64,000 nucleotides of DNA from Cordia subcordata (GCA_028554755.1 JAPTOF010000029.1:682001-746000), one strand, 5' to 3'. Positions 12,024-24,174 are shown, numbered from the stretch's first letter. Program-made: numbers and translations. Notes: a model not told the origin generated them from the sequence alone.

Positions 12024-13255
12024 TGATGTGCGTTCTAGGTAGTGTGTGGAAACAAAGAATAAATACAACCAACTTTTACACTCATAAGCATACGAATCGT
12101 GTCTAGTATAGTGTGTGCATATGGGTATCGTCTCCACAGGGAGGCTACCTTAGTTTGGTCTCTCTATGCTCGAGGGCCTAAAACTAGCTACGTGCGTGTA
12201 TGTGTGCTTTCTCTAGGATTAAAGGGAGCTTGAGGAAAGGAAAATAAATGTAAACTAACCTAATCTAATAGAGGAACCTAGGGTTCCAAGCTAAGGAAAG
12301 AAAGCTCTACAAGGTGGAAGGGGATCGAGGGTGATTGCGTTGCAACTAGACTCGGGCTATTAGAACGATTCGATTTGTCTATGGCTTGATTGTTCTCTTT
12401 AGTGTTGATTAACATCTTACTCAAGAGACTAAACTATTACTATTGTTTCAGACTAGAGATTAGACTCCTCGAGCATTAACTAGTCCTAGTGGGTGCCCTT
12501 TTAGTATTGTTTCAGACTAGAGGTATACTTCTACTACACTAAGTCATACAATTAAACATATTAATCAACACACATTAGTTACAAATAGGGCTAATGCTGT
12601 GAGCATGAATTAAGGCTAAGGTGAGACCACTACTGACGGCATTTAAGCACAATAGAGCACATGCATCTTCACTTAGGGATTTTAACAAACACATAGGCAT
12701 GTTTGATTATCAACACATAACATATTGACTTATGCCATTAATCAATGTAAAGAAGCATGTATTAAAAGCCAAAGATATACACAAATCCTTTATTTGTAGC
12801 CTCAATCTAATATACACCAACAAACGCCCAAAGATCTAGTCTAATCTTACAACATATTTACAGGAAATAGAAGAGAACAAGAAGAACTCCCCTAATCTTG
12901 CTTCCAAATCTATACAAGCCCTTTAAATCCTTATTAGATGCTTCAATCTTAGCTTGGTATGGGGTTCAGATAGTGTATGGAAGTGTTAATTAAAGTGAGA
13001 AAAGGGCTAGGGTTAATAGGTGTGAGAGATTATTGGGTTCCTCTCTTTTAAATGAGCTAAAAAGAATGTTTTATAGCTGTTATTGGGCTCTGTCGGTCAA
13101 CCAGCTCCTTGGGGTGCTCGACCGGTAATCAACATGGGTCCTCTAGAGCTAGTCGGTCGATCGACTTCTGGAAGAAGTAGACTGGCTGTAACTCTTGTTC
13201 TTTGGACTGACCGACAGTTAATTCTTTAGGGTCGATTGGTTGTGTCAGAGCGCTT
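12024..13255 (-). repeat. 5' LTR of element X, truncated
   Basis: It starts TGATGTGCG next to the primer site and aligns with 7021-8232. It has a TATA (CTATAAAA on minus, 13069-13076) and GGTCGACC-like motifs at 13088-13250. It breaks at 13255, where the tip of U3 should follow, and the next base starts another LTR. Confidence 0.8.
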
Positions 13256-14865
13256 TGATTGTGTACTTGGTGGTACGTGGAAATGAGGCACAAATACAAT
13301 CAAGTTTTACACCTGTAAATGTATGAATTGTGTCTAGGATAGTGCATGTGTACGGGTATCATTTCTACATGAAGGCTACCTTTGTCTGGTCTCTATGTGC
13401 TCAGTTGCCTAAAACTAGCTACGTGTGTGTGTATATTTTTGGTCTTTTGATTGAAGAGGGATAAAACCTAAATCTAAACCTAAGCTAATAGAGGAACTAT
13501 AAGTGCCAAGATAAGGAAGGAAACCTAATAAAAAAGAAGGGGACCTAGGGTGATTGGGTTTCGACTAGTCTTGTGCTAAGATAACGAATTAAGTCTAGCT
13601 AGGGCCCGAGACTTCTCTTGCCTTTGTGTTGATTAGGGGGTCTCTTAACCAATACTAATGCTTCAACCCGTTAGCTAAGTTTAAAGCTAAGGGCTAATCC
13701 CTTTTAGCCTACGTAATCCGTGCTTAGAACTTATCCTCTTAGTTGGGTTTAAAGCCAAGGACTAGCACCTAAACACTATGTGACGTTAAAGCTTAGTTAA
13801 CCAATACTAATATGGGTGAGGGATACTTTAGTCTAGGTTAACTTATCTGCTTGGCTGGGTTTAAAACTAATGACTAGCACCTAAACTCAACTAAGAATAG
13901 CATGTAACCTATTAGCTAGGTTTAAAGCTAAAGCCTACTCTACTAAGCAACGCCATAAATTAAGCCCAATCACATCGCCCATATAAGTAGATAAAAGAAT
14001 TTGAAGCACAAATAACACATGCAAGTTCACTTAGGCATTTTAACAAACACATGGACATGTTTGATTTTCAATACATAGGCATATTGAATCATACCATGGA
14101 TTTATGTGAACAAGAATGTATTAAAAGCCAAAGATACACACAAATCCTTTATTCAAAGCCCTAATCTAATATACAACATCAATCAAGCCTATATCTAACT
14201 CAATTACAAAGTATATTTACAAGAATAAGAATAGGAATAAGGAACTCCCCTTGCTCAAATCCAAAGCAAAACCCTTCAATCTCTTGTTACAAGCTTCAAT
14301 CCTATATTAATTTGGTGTGGAATGGCTATTTTGGGTGTTTGTTGAAGTAGGTAGATGGTTAGGATTTATTAGGGTTTGAGATGATAAAGTTCCTCCCTTG
14401 TAAATGAGCTAAAAGGGACTTTTATAGATGTCATCGGGCTCTGTCGGTCGACATAGCAAGCCGACCGGCTCCTTAAGATGCTCGACTGGCTTGATAAGAT
14501 GGCTTTATGGACTTACAAGTCAACCTAGCCAGTCGACCGGCTTTTGAGGGCACCTCAATCAGCTACAACTTTTGTCTTTGGATTGACCGATCGACCAGTA
14601 GTTCTTCTAGGTCTACTGGTTGCATCAGAATGCTCTATTTTTCATTCTTTTTCTTCTAGTCTTCATCCTTTAGCTCATTTCTCCCTTGTATGAGCTCAAA
14701 CCTTTCCAAAACTCTCCTAAAACATGAAATACAACGCTTAGCGTAGCATTTATGCATCCAAATACATTATTTACAAATATTAACAGTTATGTATAAACTC
14801 TATACTAAGTGCACTCAATTAAGCTTTAAACACACTTAAATATGCATGCAAAAACTAGATGTAAA
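13256..14865 (-). repeat. 3' LTR of element Y, main part (continues at 24180-24201)
   Basis: It starts TGATTGTGTAC and is split by the copia insertion. The remaining 22 bases, ending GACATGTATCA, lie at 24180-24201. Its TATA (CTATAAAA, minus) is at 14420-14427. Confidence 0.75.
14447..14630 (-). promoter_or_regulatory. GGTCGACC palindrome cluster in LTR
   Basis: Five or more motifs of the GTCGACCGG type occur between 14447 and 14630, immediately upstream (minus direction) of the TATA at 14420-14427. Confidence 0.55.
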
Positions 14866-16759
14866 TGTAGGATCGATATTATTAAGTGTGGGGTATCCTA
14901 GTCCATATTTTCTAAATTATAACTAAGAAAACATGCTAGGAAAATAAAATAACCACATTACACACACAAGAACATGCTCAAGAACATATAGAATATATCT
15001 AATGCTTGCAAAAATATATAAAGCTAACCTCTTGAAGCGTGGGGCCTTTGATGAAGCTAAAATTGGTTACAAGCTTTGTTCCCGTTCACGAACAAGGCCA
15101 CCAAAATTTGCTATAAGAGTGTCACAATAAGCAACTCCCTAGTCTTCTTCCCTATGATTAAAGAGACTTATCTTGAGAGAATAGCCTCTTGTGTGGGAAG
15201 AAGCAAAGTATTATGCTCTTGAAAAACTAGAGCAAAAATCACACAATAAGTGTGTACTATGTGTTGTAGTATTTTCTTGCCAAAAAGGAAGAAATCAACT
15301 ACAAAGTGGAATACATAAAAGGTGTAGGGTCTTGTCTATTTATAGAGAGAACCTTGGCATCTAAAGTTGCTAAACTTTCAATGTGGAAGAAAATTTCCAT
15401 GTAGTATTTCCTTTTTGAAACTTGTCAATCTTGTCTTAGAAGACTTGTGCAAGTTGTCCACTTGTTTTTGTAGTATTTTGCAAGTTGTCCACTTGTCTTG
15501 GAAGACTTAGGCCAAACCTATTATCCAAGTCCAACACATAGTCCATAATCCATGTGGAGGCCCAAGCCTAATAGGAAACCATCCTAGCCCAATTAGGTTA
15601 TCTTGGACTCTAAAAAAAGCCCAAACCCAATTTCAAGCTTTGGCCCAATAAGGCTACTACCACAATATGGAATTTGCTCTTTCAAGATTACTCTCTCAAA
15701 GTCATTTCAACTAGGAAGGGACCAAGAAGACACAATTATCATTGGCTTCCAAAAATAATTAAAAATATCCTTGCCCGATCTAGGCGACATAATAATTATT
15801 TTTAACTTCGATCTATTCCACCATAAGATCAAAGTTGCACTCCAAGAATAATTGTCATTACCCAAAAGCTTATCACAAAAGAATGTGAACTTTGTCTTTG
15901 ACCTACTAAATAACCGACCATAATGCCCCTCTATGTATACCCACAGCTAAGATCGGTCCTTTGGCACGTGTACTATCACCTCCTTAGCTGTATCTTTTCC
16001 GTTGGGTTTCTTGTCCTATTGCCAACCATCCTTGGTCATGGAATCTCTTGATCTCAGGAGCGACCCTCAAGCCATATGACCGACACACCTATAAAGGTAG
16101 TATCACTAGATCTAGATTTGGATGATAAATTTGGACAATCCCAAAGGGGGCACATAGATTCCATTTTGCATATGCATGTTCTAATTAATTAGAACTTAGC
16201 ACTCAATACACAAGGCTGTTGATCCTAATAAAATAAGATCTCACCCACAGTGAATCAAAGTACTAAACCCTAACTTCATTAGTTCATCCACATATACTCA
16301 AGATTAAGAGCAATGCTCATTTAGTAGCGTGAGTGTCTTGTTTTCTTTCTTTGATAGTACGTCGCTAGAAAACATACTCACAATGGTCCTATCCAATACG
16401 TGACACACGTACTATTGAGACAAATCCAGAAAGTCCTCCAATGACCTAGGTAGATCACCCTCAAAGATGAGACTTACTCAATAAAACCTTATCAAAGTAG
16501 AGTGCCCAACACTATTATTTGGTTATGGATTCAATTTATGACGTGACTAAATCTAGACTTGAACCTACGTAAGGCCCAGCCTCACTGCGCACCCAAGTCA
16601 TTAGTGCAAGTCAAAGGACCTTTATACATGCATCGATAAAACATAACAGAGATTATATGTAAGAAACTCATAATGCCATTTAACAAAAATATGATTATAC
16701 ATTGTTTCATATCCAAAATGTCATGTACAAGTGAGCTTTAGGGCATACTAATCCTAACA
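14866..16759 (-). repeat. 3' LTR of the complete copia element
   Basis: It runs from TGTAGG to CTAACA on the plus strand (TGTTAG...CCTACA on the minus). Length is 1894 bases. It contains TATAAATA (minus) at 15337-15344. Confidence 0.95.
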
Positions 16760-16776
16760 ATCTCCCGTTTGCACTA
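16760..16776 (-). other. Polypurine tract of the complete copia element
   Basis: On the minus strand GTGCAAACGGGAGATTG leads directly into the LTR TGTTAGG. The sister element has AGTGCAAGTGGGAGATTG at 42663-42680. Confidence 0.75.
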
Positions 16777-17400
16777 AAGATTACTTCTGCAAAGCCTAAT
16801 ACCCAAAGACTCTAAATGTGTGGCAAACACTTTCTCTAAAAGAGTCTTAGTAAATGGGTCTGCCAGGTTTTCTGCTGAAGCTATCTTGTCAACTACTACA
16901 TCTCCTCTTTGGATAAACTCATGAATCAAATGATATTTCCGTTCAATGTGTTTACCCTTTTTGTGATTCTTGGGCTCTTTGCACTGTGAAACAGCACCGT
17001 TGTTGTCGCAATACAACGTTATTGGTCTGTGAGCTGCCGGCACAATCTCTAGGTCTAACAGGAACTGTCTTAGCCATACTGCCTCTTTCGCACCTCAGAT
17101 GCTGCTACATACTCGGCCTCCATGGTAGAGTCAGCAATACAATTTTGCTTCACACTTCTCCATGAAATAGCTCCTCCTGACAGAGTGAAAACATATCCAG
17201 AAGTAGACTTTCTGGAATCTCTATCGGACTGGAAATCCGAGTCTGTATAGGCTAATGGTGTTAGATCATCTGCATGGTATTCTAGCACATAATCCTTTGT
17301 TCCTTGCAGGAATTTGAATATTTGCTTAACCGCGACCCAATGTGCCAGTCCAGGGTTTGACTGATATCTACTAACCATGCCAACAGAAAGCGTATATCTG
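16774..17400 (-). pseudogene. Copia RNase H domain (broken)
   Basis: Two minus-strand frames carry the C-terminal RNase H that removes the RNA strand during reverse transcription. 17378-17070 has 'YTDSDFQSD' and 'STMEAEYVA'. 17043-16774 has 'LYCDNNGAVSQCKEP' and 'HIERKYHLIHEFI'. A frameshift near 17060-17090 separates them and another near 17390 separates this from RT. The 3' end reads 'HLESLGIRLCRSNL' and stops just before the polypurine tract, the normal end of a copia polyprotein. Confidence 0.9.
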
Positions 17401-18250
17401 GTCTAGTACATAACATGGCATACATGAGACTTCCAACTGCTGAAGCATAAGGAACTCGCTTCATGCTCTCTATCTCCTCAGGTGTTTTAGGACATTGATC
17501 CCGAGATAGATAAACTCCATGTCTAGAAGGTAACAAGGCCTTCTTAGAGTTTTGCATGTTAAACCTGACTAATATCTTCTCAATAAATGAAGCTTGAGAT
17601 AGGGCTAGCCTTTTGTTCTTACGATCTCGCATAAGCTTGATGCCTAGAACATAACTAGCTTCTCCTAAATCCTTCATTTGTAATTGAGTAGAAAGCCAAA
17701 CCTTTATGGATGATAGCATCCCTACATCATTTCCAATTAGTAGGATATCATTCACATACAGAACCAAAAAAGCTACAGCATTTCCATTACACCTTTTATA
17801 CACGCAAGGTTCATCAATATTTTGATCAAAACCATAAGATTTAATTACGATCAAATTTGATGTTCCATGCTCTAGATGCCTGTTTTAATCCATAAATGGA
17901 CTTCTTTAATTTACAAACCATATGTTCCTGGCCTTTAGCAATGTATCCATCTGGTTGTGTCATGTAAATGGTCTCGTCAAGTTCCCCATTAAGAAAGGCT
18001 GTCTTGACGTCCATTTGTCATATCTCGTAGTCATAATGACAAGCGATGGCAAGAAGTATCCTGATGGATTTAAGCATGGCTCTTGGTGAGAAAGTTTCCT
18101 CATAATCGATCCCTTCTTTACGAGTATAGCCTTTCGCCACCAACCTTGCTTTAAAGGTTTCAACTTTTCCATCAACTCCTCTTTTTCTCTTGTAGACCCA
18201 TTTGCACCCTATAGGTTTTACCCTTCAGTGCAACTACAAGATCCGGACTT
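17390..18250 (-). pseudogene. Copia reverse transcriptase domain (broken, YVND)
   Basis: The N-terminal half (18250-17860) reads in pieces with 'FKARLVAKGYT', '[13 protein letters not shown]' and 'KSIYGLKQ'. 17854-17282 carries the palm with 'FLVLYVNDILLIGND', 'YASAVGSLMYAMLCTRPDI' and related motifs. The catalytic box is YVND where the family has YVDD, so the second metal-binding Asp site is altered to Asn in this copy. Frameshifts occur near 17860 and 17400. The second copia element in this window keeps VDD at the same place. Confidence 0.9.
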
Positions 18251-18439
18251 TGTTAGAATACATAGATTCTAACTCTGAATCCATTGCCTTATGCCATTTG
18301 TCGGCATCTATGTGAAGCGCTTCATCATAACTTACGGGATCCACCACCTGATTCTCTGAAGAAGTCTGAAAGGACTCTCCATAGTATCTATCAGGAGGCT
18401 TGGATATTCTCCCACTACGACGATGCTCCTATATATTAG

Positions 18440-19440
18440 GTGTAATATGTTGTTCTTTTTCATTCACGATTACCACGGTGTTCTGGAGATTCTTGTGAAA
18501 TCTCATCTAGAACAACTTCAGAATCTGGTGTTTTCTGGACCATTTCATCATTCTCTAAGTATCTAGCATGGGTGCTTATAAACACCTTTTGCTCCTTAGG
18601 ATTATAAAAGATCCCACCTCTGGTTCCCTTAGGATATCCAATGAAATAGCATAACTCGGATCTTGGTTCCAATTTTGAAGCATTACTATTAAGTACATAA
18701 GCTGGACAGCCCTAAATGTGGAGATGATTTAGACTAGGCTTACGCCACCCACATTTCTTGAGGTGTCCTAGGTACTGATTTGGATGGTACCAAGTTCAAG
18801 ATGTATGCCGCTGTTTCAATGGCATACCCCCAAAAAGATAAAGGTAATGATGCATGACTCATCATTGACCTAACCATATCCAATAGGGTACGATTTCTTC
18901 TCTCTGCTACACCATTTTGCTGAGGAGTCCCTGGTGCAGTCAACTGAGACACTATCCCTTCTTGTGTAAGATAGTCTCTAAACTCACCTGAGAGGTATTC
19001 GCCACCTCGATCAGACCGAAGGGCTTTGATATGTTTATCTAATTTTCGCTCTGCCTCAGCTTTGAACTCTTTGAATTTCTCAAAGGATTCAGACTTGCGT
19101 CGCATTAGATATACGTATCCATACCTAGAGTAATCATCAGTAAAAGTAATGAAATACTCATAACCTCCTCATGCTGGTTTGCTCATAGGACCACACACAT
19201 CAGTGTGAACTAATTCCAATACTTCTTTGGCCCTTTCTCCTTTAGAAGAAAATGACCGTTTAGTCATCTTCCCTTTGAGACAAGATTCACACGGAGGTAG
19301 ATCTTCGAGATCTAATGAGCTAAGATGCCCATCCTCGACTAATCTCGAATTCGCTTTAGACCGATATGTCCTAAGCGTAGGTACCAAAGATATGTATCAT
19401 TGGTCGAAGAAACCTTCCTTTTCCGGGAATTAGTTTGTTC
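18440..19440 (-). pseudogene. Copia integrase domain (broken)
   Basis: 19387-19169 has the Cys pair of the zinc-binding domain ('PPCESCLKGKMTKRSF') and the first catalytic Asp region ('LVHTDVCGP'). 19105-18740 has the second Asp ('SDRGGEY') and the Glu ('NGVAERRNRT'), so a D,D,E triad can be placed. 18672-18460 is the downstream connecting region ('ELCYFIGYPKGTRGG'). A TGA at the end of the first segment is one C-to-T change from CGA, and frameshifts lie near 19110 and 18740. Integrase inserts the cDNA into the genome. Confidence 0.88.
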
Positions 19441-19528
19441 TATATTATGCGATGAGTTTGTAATAGGTTTTATATAGAACAAATTATCATGCATGCTATC
19501 GAACAAATAATATTTCCATCTCTCGATA

Positions 19529-19840
19529 TCAACACGAATGGAAATTAATGCAAAAACCCTCTAATATTAATTGCGAAACAGAGATAAGGTTTTTACGTAC
19601 ATCCGGAACATAATAAACATTGTTCAAAAATATCTTCCTATTACAGGGAAAATTTAAGCACATTCCTCCTACTGCAGCAGCCCATACTTTTGCTCCATTA
19701 CCCAACCTCAGAGCAAACTCCCCTTTAGCTAGTTCCTTCATTTTCTGAAACCAATGCAAAGAATTGCAAATATGGTTAGTGGCTCCAGAGTCTACAATCC
19801 AAGAATCAGTAGAATCAACCACTAAGCAGGTTTCAATGTA
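19529..19840 (-). pseudogene. Copia aspartic protease domain
   Basis: It lies in the same minus-strand frame as the end of gag (the frame starting at 20293). 'WIVDSGATNHIC' (19807-19772) carries the D-S-G active site of the retropepsin that cleaves the polyprotein. Downstream 'LGNGAKVWAAAVG' and 'LNNVYYVPDVRKNLISVSQL' fit the family. The frame is lost at 19529. Confidence 0.9.
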
Positions 19841-20671
19841 GAACAAAAGAGGTGTACCTTTCTGGCCTCGAGCCAAGTACTTTTTCCACTTTTTCCAGTG
19901 TCCTTTTAGGCCACATTTAAAGCATTTGCCCTTGGGCTTTTCACCTGTTAACTGCCTAGGCTGTTTACCACTTTTCTTCTTTTTCCCTTGACCACGTTTT
20001 TGCTTCCCCTTTCCTTTGAACTTTCTCCCTTTCGGGTTAAGTCCAGAAGTGGATGCTTGAACCATATTTATGTGGCCTTTATTTTTCATTATGGCTTCTG
20101 CAGCTAGGAGCTCTTTCATTAATTCCGTCATATCCATGTTCATCTTACTCATATTATAATTAAGCTTGAACTGAGTATAAGATGACGGTAGAGTCTCCAA
20201 AATCATGTCTACCTTTGATTGTTCATCTATGTTTGCTCCTAGGATCTCAGTAGTATTGAAGCAATCCATCATTTTGAGCATATGCTCATGCATGCTCCTT
20301 CTACCATCCTTTGATTCATAATTTCTCTAAGAGCACCTTGCCTTGCGGGCCTGCTCTTATCAGCAAACATACGAGACAGTGAGGTCATGATTTCTTTTGC
20401 AGTTTCCATATGATGATGCTTGCTCTGCAAAATATCTGACATAGAAGCCATCATATAGCACTTGGCCATACTATTGGCTTTCTGCCATTTTGCCTCAAAG
20501 ATCTTTGAGTTTCGGAAGAGTTAGCCCTCACAACAGACAAGGAGTTGTTAGGACATACTTGTACTCTTCTGCAGTGAGTACTATGTCTAAGTTTCGTTCC
20601 CAGTCCACAAAATTCGGTCCAGTGAGCTTGTGCTCTTTGAGAATTGTAGCTAGTGGACTGAATGAAGACAT
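19841..20671 (-). pseudogene. Copia gag (nucleocapsid last Cys lost)
   Basis: The ATG is the complement of 20669-20671 and gives 'MSSFSPLATILKEHKLTG', a typical copia gag start. A stop near 20525 and a frameshift near 20285 break it. Residues 91-117 of the frame starting at 20293 are Lys/Gly-rich. The zinc knuckle follows (C124, C127, H132), but the fourth ligand is missing: the reading is 'GHWKKWKKYL', where a Cys should follow four residues after His. One residue is also shorter than expected, so nucleocapsid RNA binding would be impaired. Gag continues in frame into the protease. Confidence 0.88.
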
Positions 20672-22264
20672 TTTTCTGGATACAACAATATAATCATAAT
20701 TAATTTATGAGTACAAAATTAATGCATGTATAATATGTATGCTATCTTTGGAAATAAAACAAACGAGTACTTTTTACATCATTTGCCTTTGAGCAGATCA
20801 ACCCTTTAAACTACTCGATGTAACAGTGTCTCAACATCCTCATAAGAACTCCACCGATGGGATGGCCGAACTTATGAATGTTAAGTTAAGTGCCACCACT
20901 TATTTGAATTAACAATTGTCTGGATATGATCCAATTGCATAATTCAATCACTGTTTTGTTTGGCTTCTTAAATCGATGCGAACTCTATTGATAGGATAGC
21001 CGAACCTACCATTTAAGTTGAGTGTACACCCATTCCTAATGTTTATTCCCCAAAACATTCTTGATTTAAGCCCTCCGATAGGGTAGTGACTTTAATCAAT
21101 GTTACATAAGGCGATCTTTAGTGAATAACTCCATCAATGGGATGGCTGAACTTACTAACACCCTTTTGAATAAACATTTTATGTTTCACCTTGTTAAATC
21201 TAGACAAAATGTCACCTTCCGTTGGGGAAGTTAATGACATTTATCATTAACGTGAATTGGATATGGAAAGTCGTGGGTATTTCAGGTCCTCTCCCACTCA
21301 ATATTTTAACTTAAGAGTTTCCTTTGATATTCTTGCTTTGTTTTAGATCTAAACACATTTTGGATATATGTAAATCCCCTTTGTGTTACTAAAACATTGC
21401 AATATCACAATAAATCTCTTACCTAAATCTGGGTGCATAGACCCTTAGGTTGATATATATACATGTAAATCTTAAGTTAAGTTCTTTTAATGTTGTCATG
21501 AGATCTCATGGCATCTTTAGACATAACCGCTTGTAATTCTCTTGTCTAAGCCATTCTCATAAACTTAACTATCTTTGAGAATCAACTCATATGTTTGACT
21601 AATTTTTATAAACCCTAATGAGTGGACATATTTCTAGGTGGCAATCATGCTAATGCAAAAATGTTAAAACATATATCAATGCATTATAAACATCCACCAA
21701 AAATATGTTAGAATCCCTCTTTGATGGCTCCCTGTAATCTTTCAACAAAAACAGCACACATAGTAGTTTTTTCTGCCTCAGCCGGTCGACCGGCTCTAAT
21801 TGCTTCAGGAATTTTTTGCTCTCTGGAGTAGCCGGTCGACCGGTTAAGTCCACCCAGTCGTCCTGCTTGCTTACCAGGTAGAGTATTCCTATATGCTGTT
21901 TTTCTCCTTGGTCTTCAAAGATTACAATAATACACTTTGCTATTGCTAATACAAGCTTCATAAAGAAACATTACAAGGATATCAAAACATCCTATGCTTC
22001 TTTTAAATGAAACTAAAAGCAATAACCAAAAATATTTTATACATGAAATCGCCTATGGCCAAGCTTTGTTGACCGTACACGAAAATCTATCATACATACA
22101 TACGAACCATCAAGGGGATTTTATATTACCTGCACATACAAGCATAAAACCACAAGTATATGCAACACAAGATTTCCTAATCTTGCCACTCACAAGATGA
22201 CTAATATATATTTATGCAAATACAATATTCTTGCATAGTATAAGCATGTTGTGTGTGAGCCTAA
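20672..22264 (-). other. Long untranslated leader of the complete copia element
   Basis: About 1.6 kb between primer site and gag without a coding signal. It contains diverged repeats of 'gatgggatggccgaactta' at 20853, 20988, 21074 and 21131, and two GCCGGTCGACCGG palindromes at 21781-21845. Such leaders usually hold packaging and translation signals; which part does so here is unknown. Confidence 0.6.
21781..21845. repeat. Two GCCGGTCGACCGG(C) palindromes in copia leader
   Basis: 21781-21794 is a perfect 14-base palindrome, GCCGGTCGACCGGC. 21831-21845 repeats it with its last position changed. The same motif clusters upstream of TATA in the gypsy LTRs of this window. Confidence 0.8.
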
Positions 22265-22276
22265 GCTCTGATACCA
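22265..22276 (-). other. Primer binding site (tRNA-iMet)
   Basis: The minus strand reads TGGTATCAGAGC, the standard complement of the initiator tRNA-Met 3' end, two bases inside the 5' LTR. Confidence 0.95.
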
Positions 22277-22278
22277 AT

Positions 22279-24174
22279 TGTAGGATCGATATTATTAAGT
22301 ATGGGGTATCCTAGTCCATATTTTCTAAATTATAACTAAGAAAACATGCTAGGAAAATAAAATAACCACATTACACACACAAGAACATGCTCAAGAACAT
22401 ATAGAATATATCTAATGCTTGCAAAAATATATAAAGCTAACCTCTTGAAGCGTGGGGCCTTTGATGAAGCTAAAACTGGTTACAAGCTTTGTTCCCGTTC
22501 ACGAACAAGGCCACCAAAATTTGCTATAAGAGTGTCACAATAAGCAACTCCCTAGTCTTCTTCCCTATGATTAAAGAGACTTATCTTGAGAGAATAGCCT
22601 CTTGTGTGGGAAGAAGCAAAGTAATATGCTCTTGAAAAACTAGAGCAAAAATCACACAATAAGTGTGTACTATGTGTTGTAGTATTTTCCTGCCAAAAAG
22701 GAAGAAATCAACTACAAAGTGGAATACATAAAAGGTGTAGGGTCTTGTCTATTTATAGAGAGAACCTTCGCATCTAAAGTTGCTAAACTTTCAATGTGGG
22801 AGAAAATTTCCATGTAGTATTTCCTTTTTGAAACTTGTCAATCTTGTCTTGGAAGACTTGTGCAAGTTGTCCACTTGTTTTTGTAGTATTTTGCAAGTTG
22901 TCCACTTGTCTTGGAAGACTTAGGCCAACCTATTATCCAAGTCCAACACATAGTCCATAATCCATGTGGAGGCCCAAGCCCAATAGGAAACCATCCTAGC
23001 CCAATTAGGTTATCTTGGACTCCAAAGAAAGCCCAAACCCAATTTCAAGCTTTGGTCCAATAAGGCTACTACCACAATATGGAATTTGCTCTTTCAAGAT
23101 TACTCTCTCAAAGTCATTTCAACTAGGGAAGGGACCAAGAAGACACAATTATCATTGGCTTCCAAAAATAATTAAAAATATCCTTGCCCGATCTAGGCGA
23201 CATAATAATTATTTTTAACTTCGATCTATTCCACCATAAGATCAAAGTTGCACTCCAAGAATAATTGTCATTACCCAAAAGCTTATCACAAAAGAATGTG
23301 AACTTTGTCTTTGACCTACTAAATAACTGACCATAATGCCCCTCTATGTATACCCACACTAAGATCGGTCTTTTGGCACTGTACTATCACCTCCTTAGCT
23401 GTATCTTTTTTTTCGTTGGGTTTCTTGTCCTATTGCCAACCATCCTTGGTCATGGAATCTCTTGATCTCGGGAGCGACCCTCAAGCCATATGACCGACAC
23501 ACCTATAAAGGTAGTATCACTAGATCTAGATTCGGATGACAAATTTGGACAATCCCAAAGGGGGCACATAGATTCCATTTTGCATATGCATGTTCTAATT
23601 AATTAGAACTTAGCACTCAATACACAAGGTTGTTGATCCTAATAAAATAAGATCTCACCCACAGTGAATCAAAGTACTAAATCCTAACTTCATTAGTTCA
23701 TCCATATATACTCAAGATTAAGAGCAATGATCATTTAGTAGCAGTGAGTGTCTTGTTTTCTTTCTTTGATAGTACGTCGCTAGAAAACATACTCACAATG
23801 GTCCTATCCAATACGTGACACACGTACTATTGAGACAAATCCAGAAAGTCCTCCAATGACCTAGGTAGATCACCCTCAAAGAGGAGACTTACTCAATATA
23901 ACCTTATCAAAGTAGAGTGCCCAACACTACTATTTGGTTATGGATTCAATTTATGACGTGACTAAATCTAGAGTTGAACCTACTGTGCGTCCAGCCTCAC
24001 TGCGCACCCAAGTCATTAGTGCAAGTCAAAGGACTTTCATACATGCATCGATAAAACATAACAGAGATTATATGTAAGAAACTCATAATGCCATTTAACA
24101 AAAATATGATTATACATTGTTTCATATCCAAAATGTCATGTACAAGTGAGCTTTAGGGCATACTAATCCTAACA
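22279..24174 (-). repeat. 5' LTR of the complete copia element
   Basis: 1896 bases, nearly identical to 14866-16759. A 31-base unit (ACAAGTGGACAACTTGC core) is present in two copies near 22860-22915, against five in the solo LTR at 26477. Confidence 0.95.
22750..22757 (-). promoter_or_regulatory. TATA box of copia 5' LTR
   Basis: TATAAATA on the minus strand, preceded by CTCTC and followed by GACAAGACCCTACACC. The same box is at 15337-15344 and, on plus, at 27957-27964. Confidence 0.7.

Larger units (their letters stand above)
7021..13255 (-). mobile_element. Element X: non-autonomous Ty3/gypsy (Athila-like) derivative
   Basis: Two LTRs of the same type in the same orientation (7021-8500 and 12024-13255) flank ~3.5 kb. 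The primer site lies next to the right LTR and the polypurine end next to the left LTR, so transcription runs leftward. The interior has a long noncoding block and one decayed ORF region, with no protease, RT, RNase H or integrase. The right LTR stops at 13255, about 250 bases short, exactly where the LTR of element Y begins. No target-site duplication can be paired: ATCAT precedes 7021 and the other side is lost. Shared LTR, primer site and 3' block tie it to Y and Z. Confidence 0.8.
14866..24174 (-). mobile_element. Complete Ty1/copia retrotransposon
   Basis: A 9.3 kb minus-strand element bounded by two LTRs and the 5-bp duplication GTAAA (14861-14865 and 24175-24179). It lies inside the 3' LTR of element Y. 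It has a tRNA-iMet primer site, a long leader, gag, protease, integrase, RT, RNase H and a polypurine tract in the Pseudoviridae order (integrase before RT). By eye the LTRs differ at about 28 substitutions plus a few indels over 1.9 kb (roughly 1.5-2%), so the insertion is fairly recent. Nevertheless every coding domain has frameshifts or stops. The long LTR and coding motifs suggest one of the large-LTR plant copia lineages; the lineage was not determined. Confidence 0.95.
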
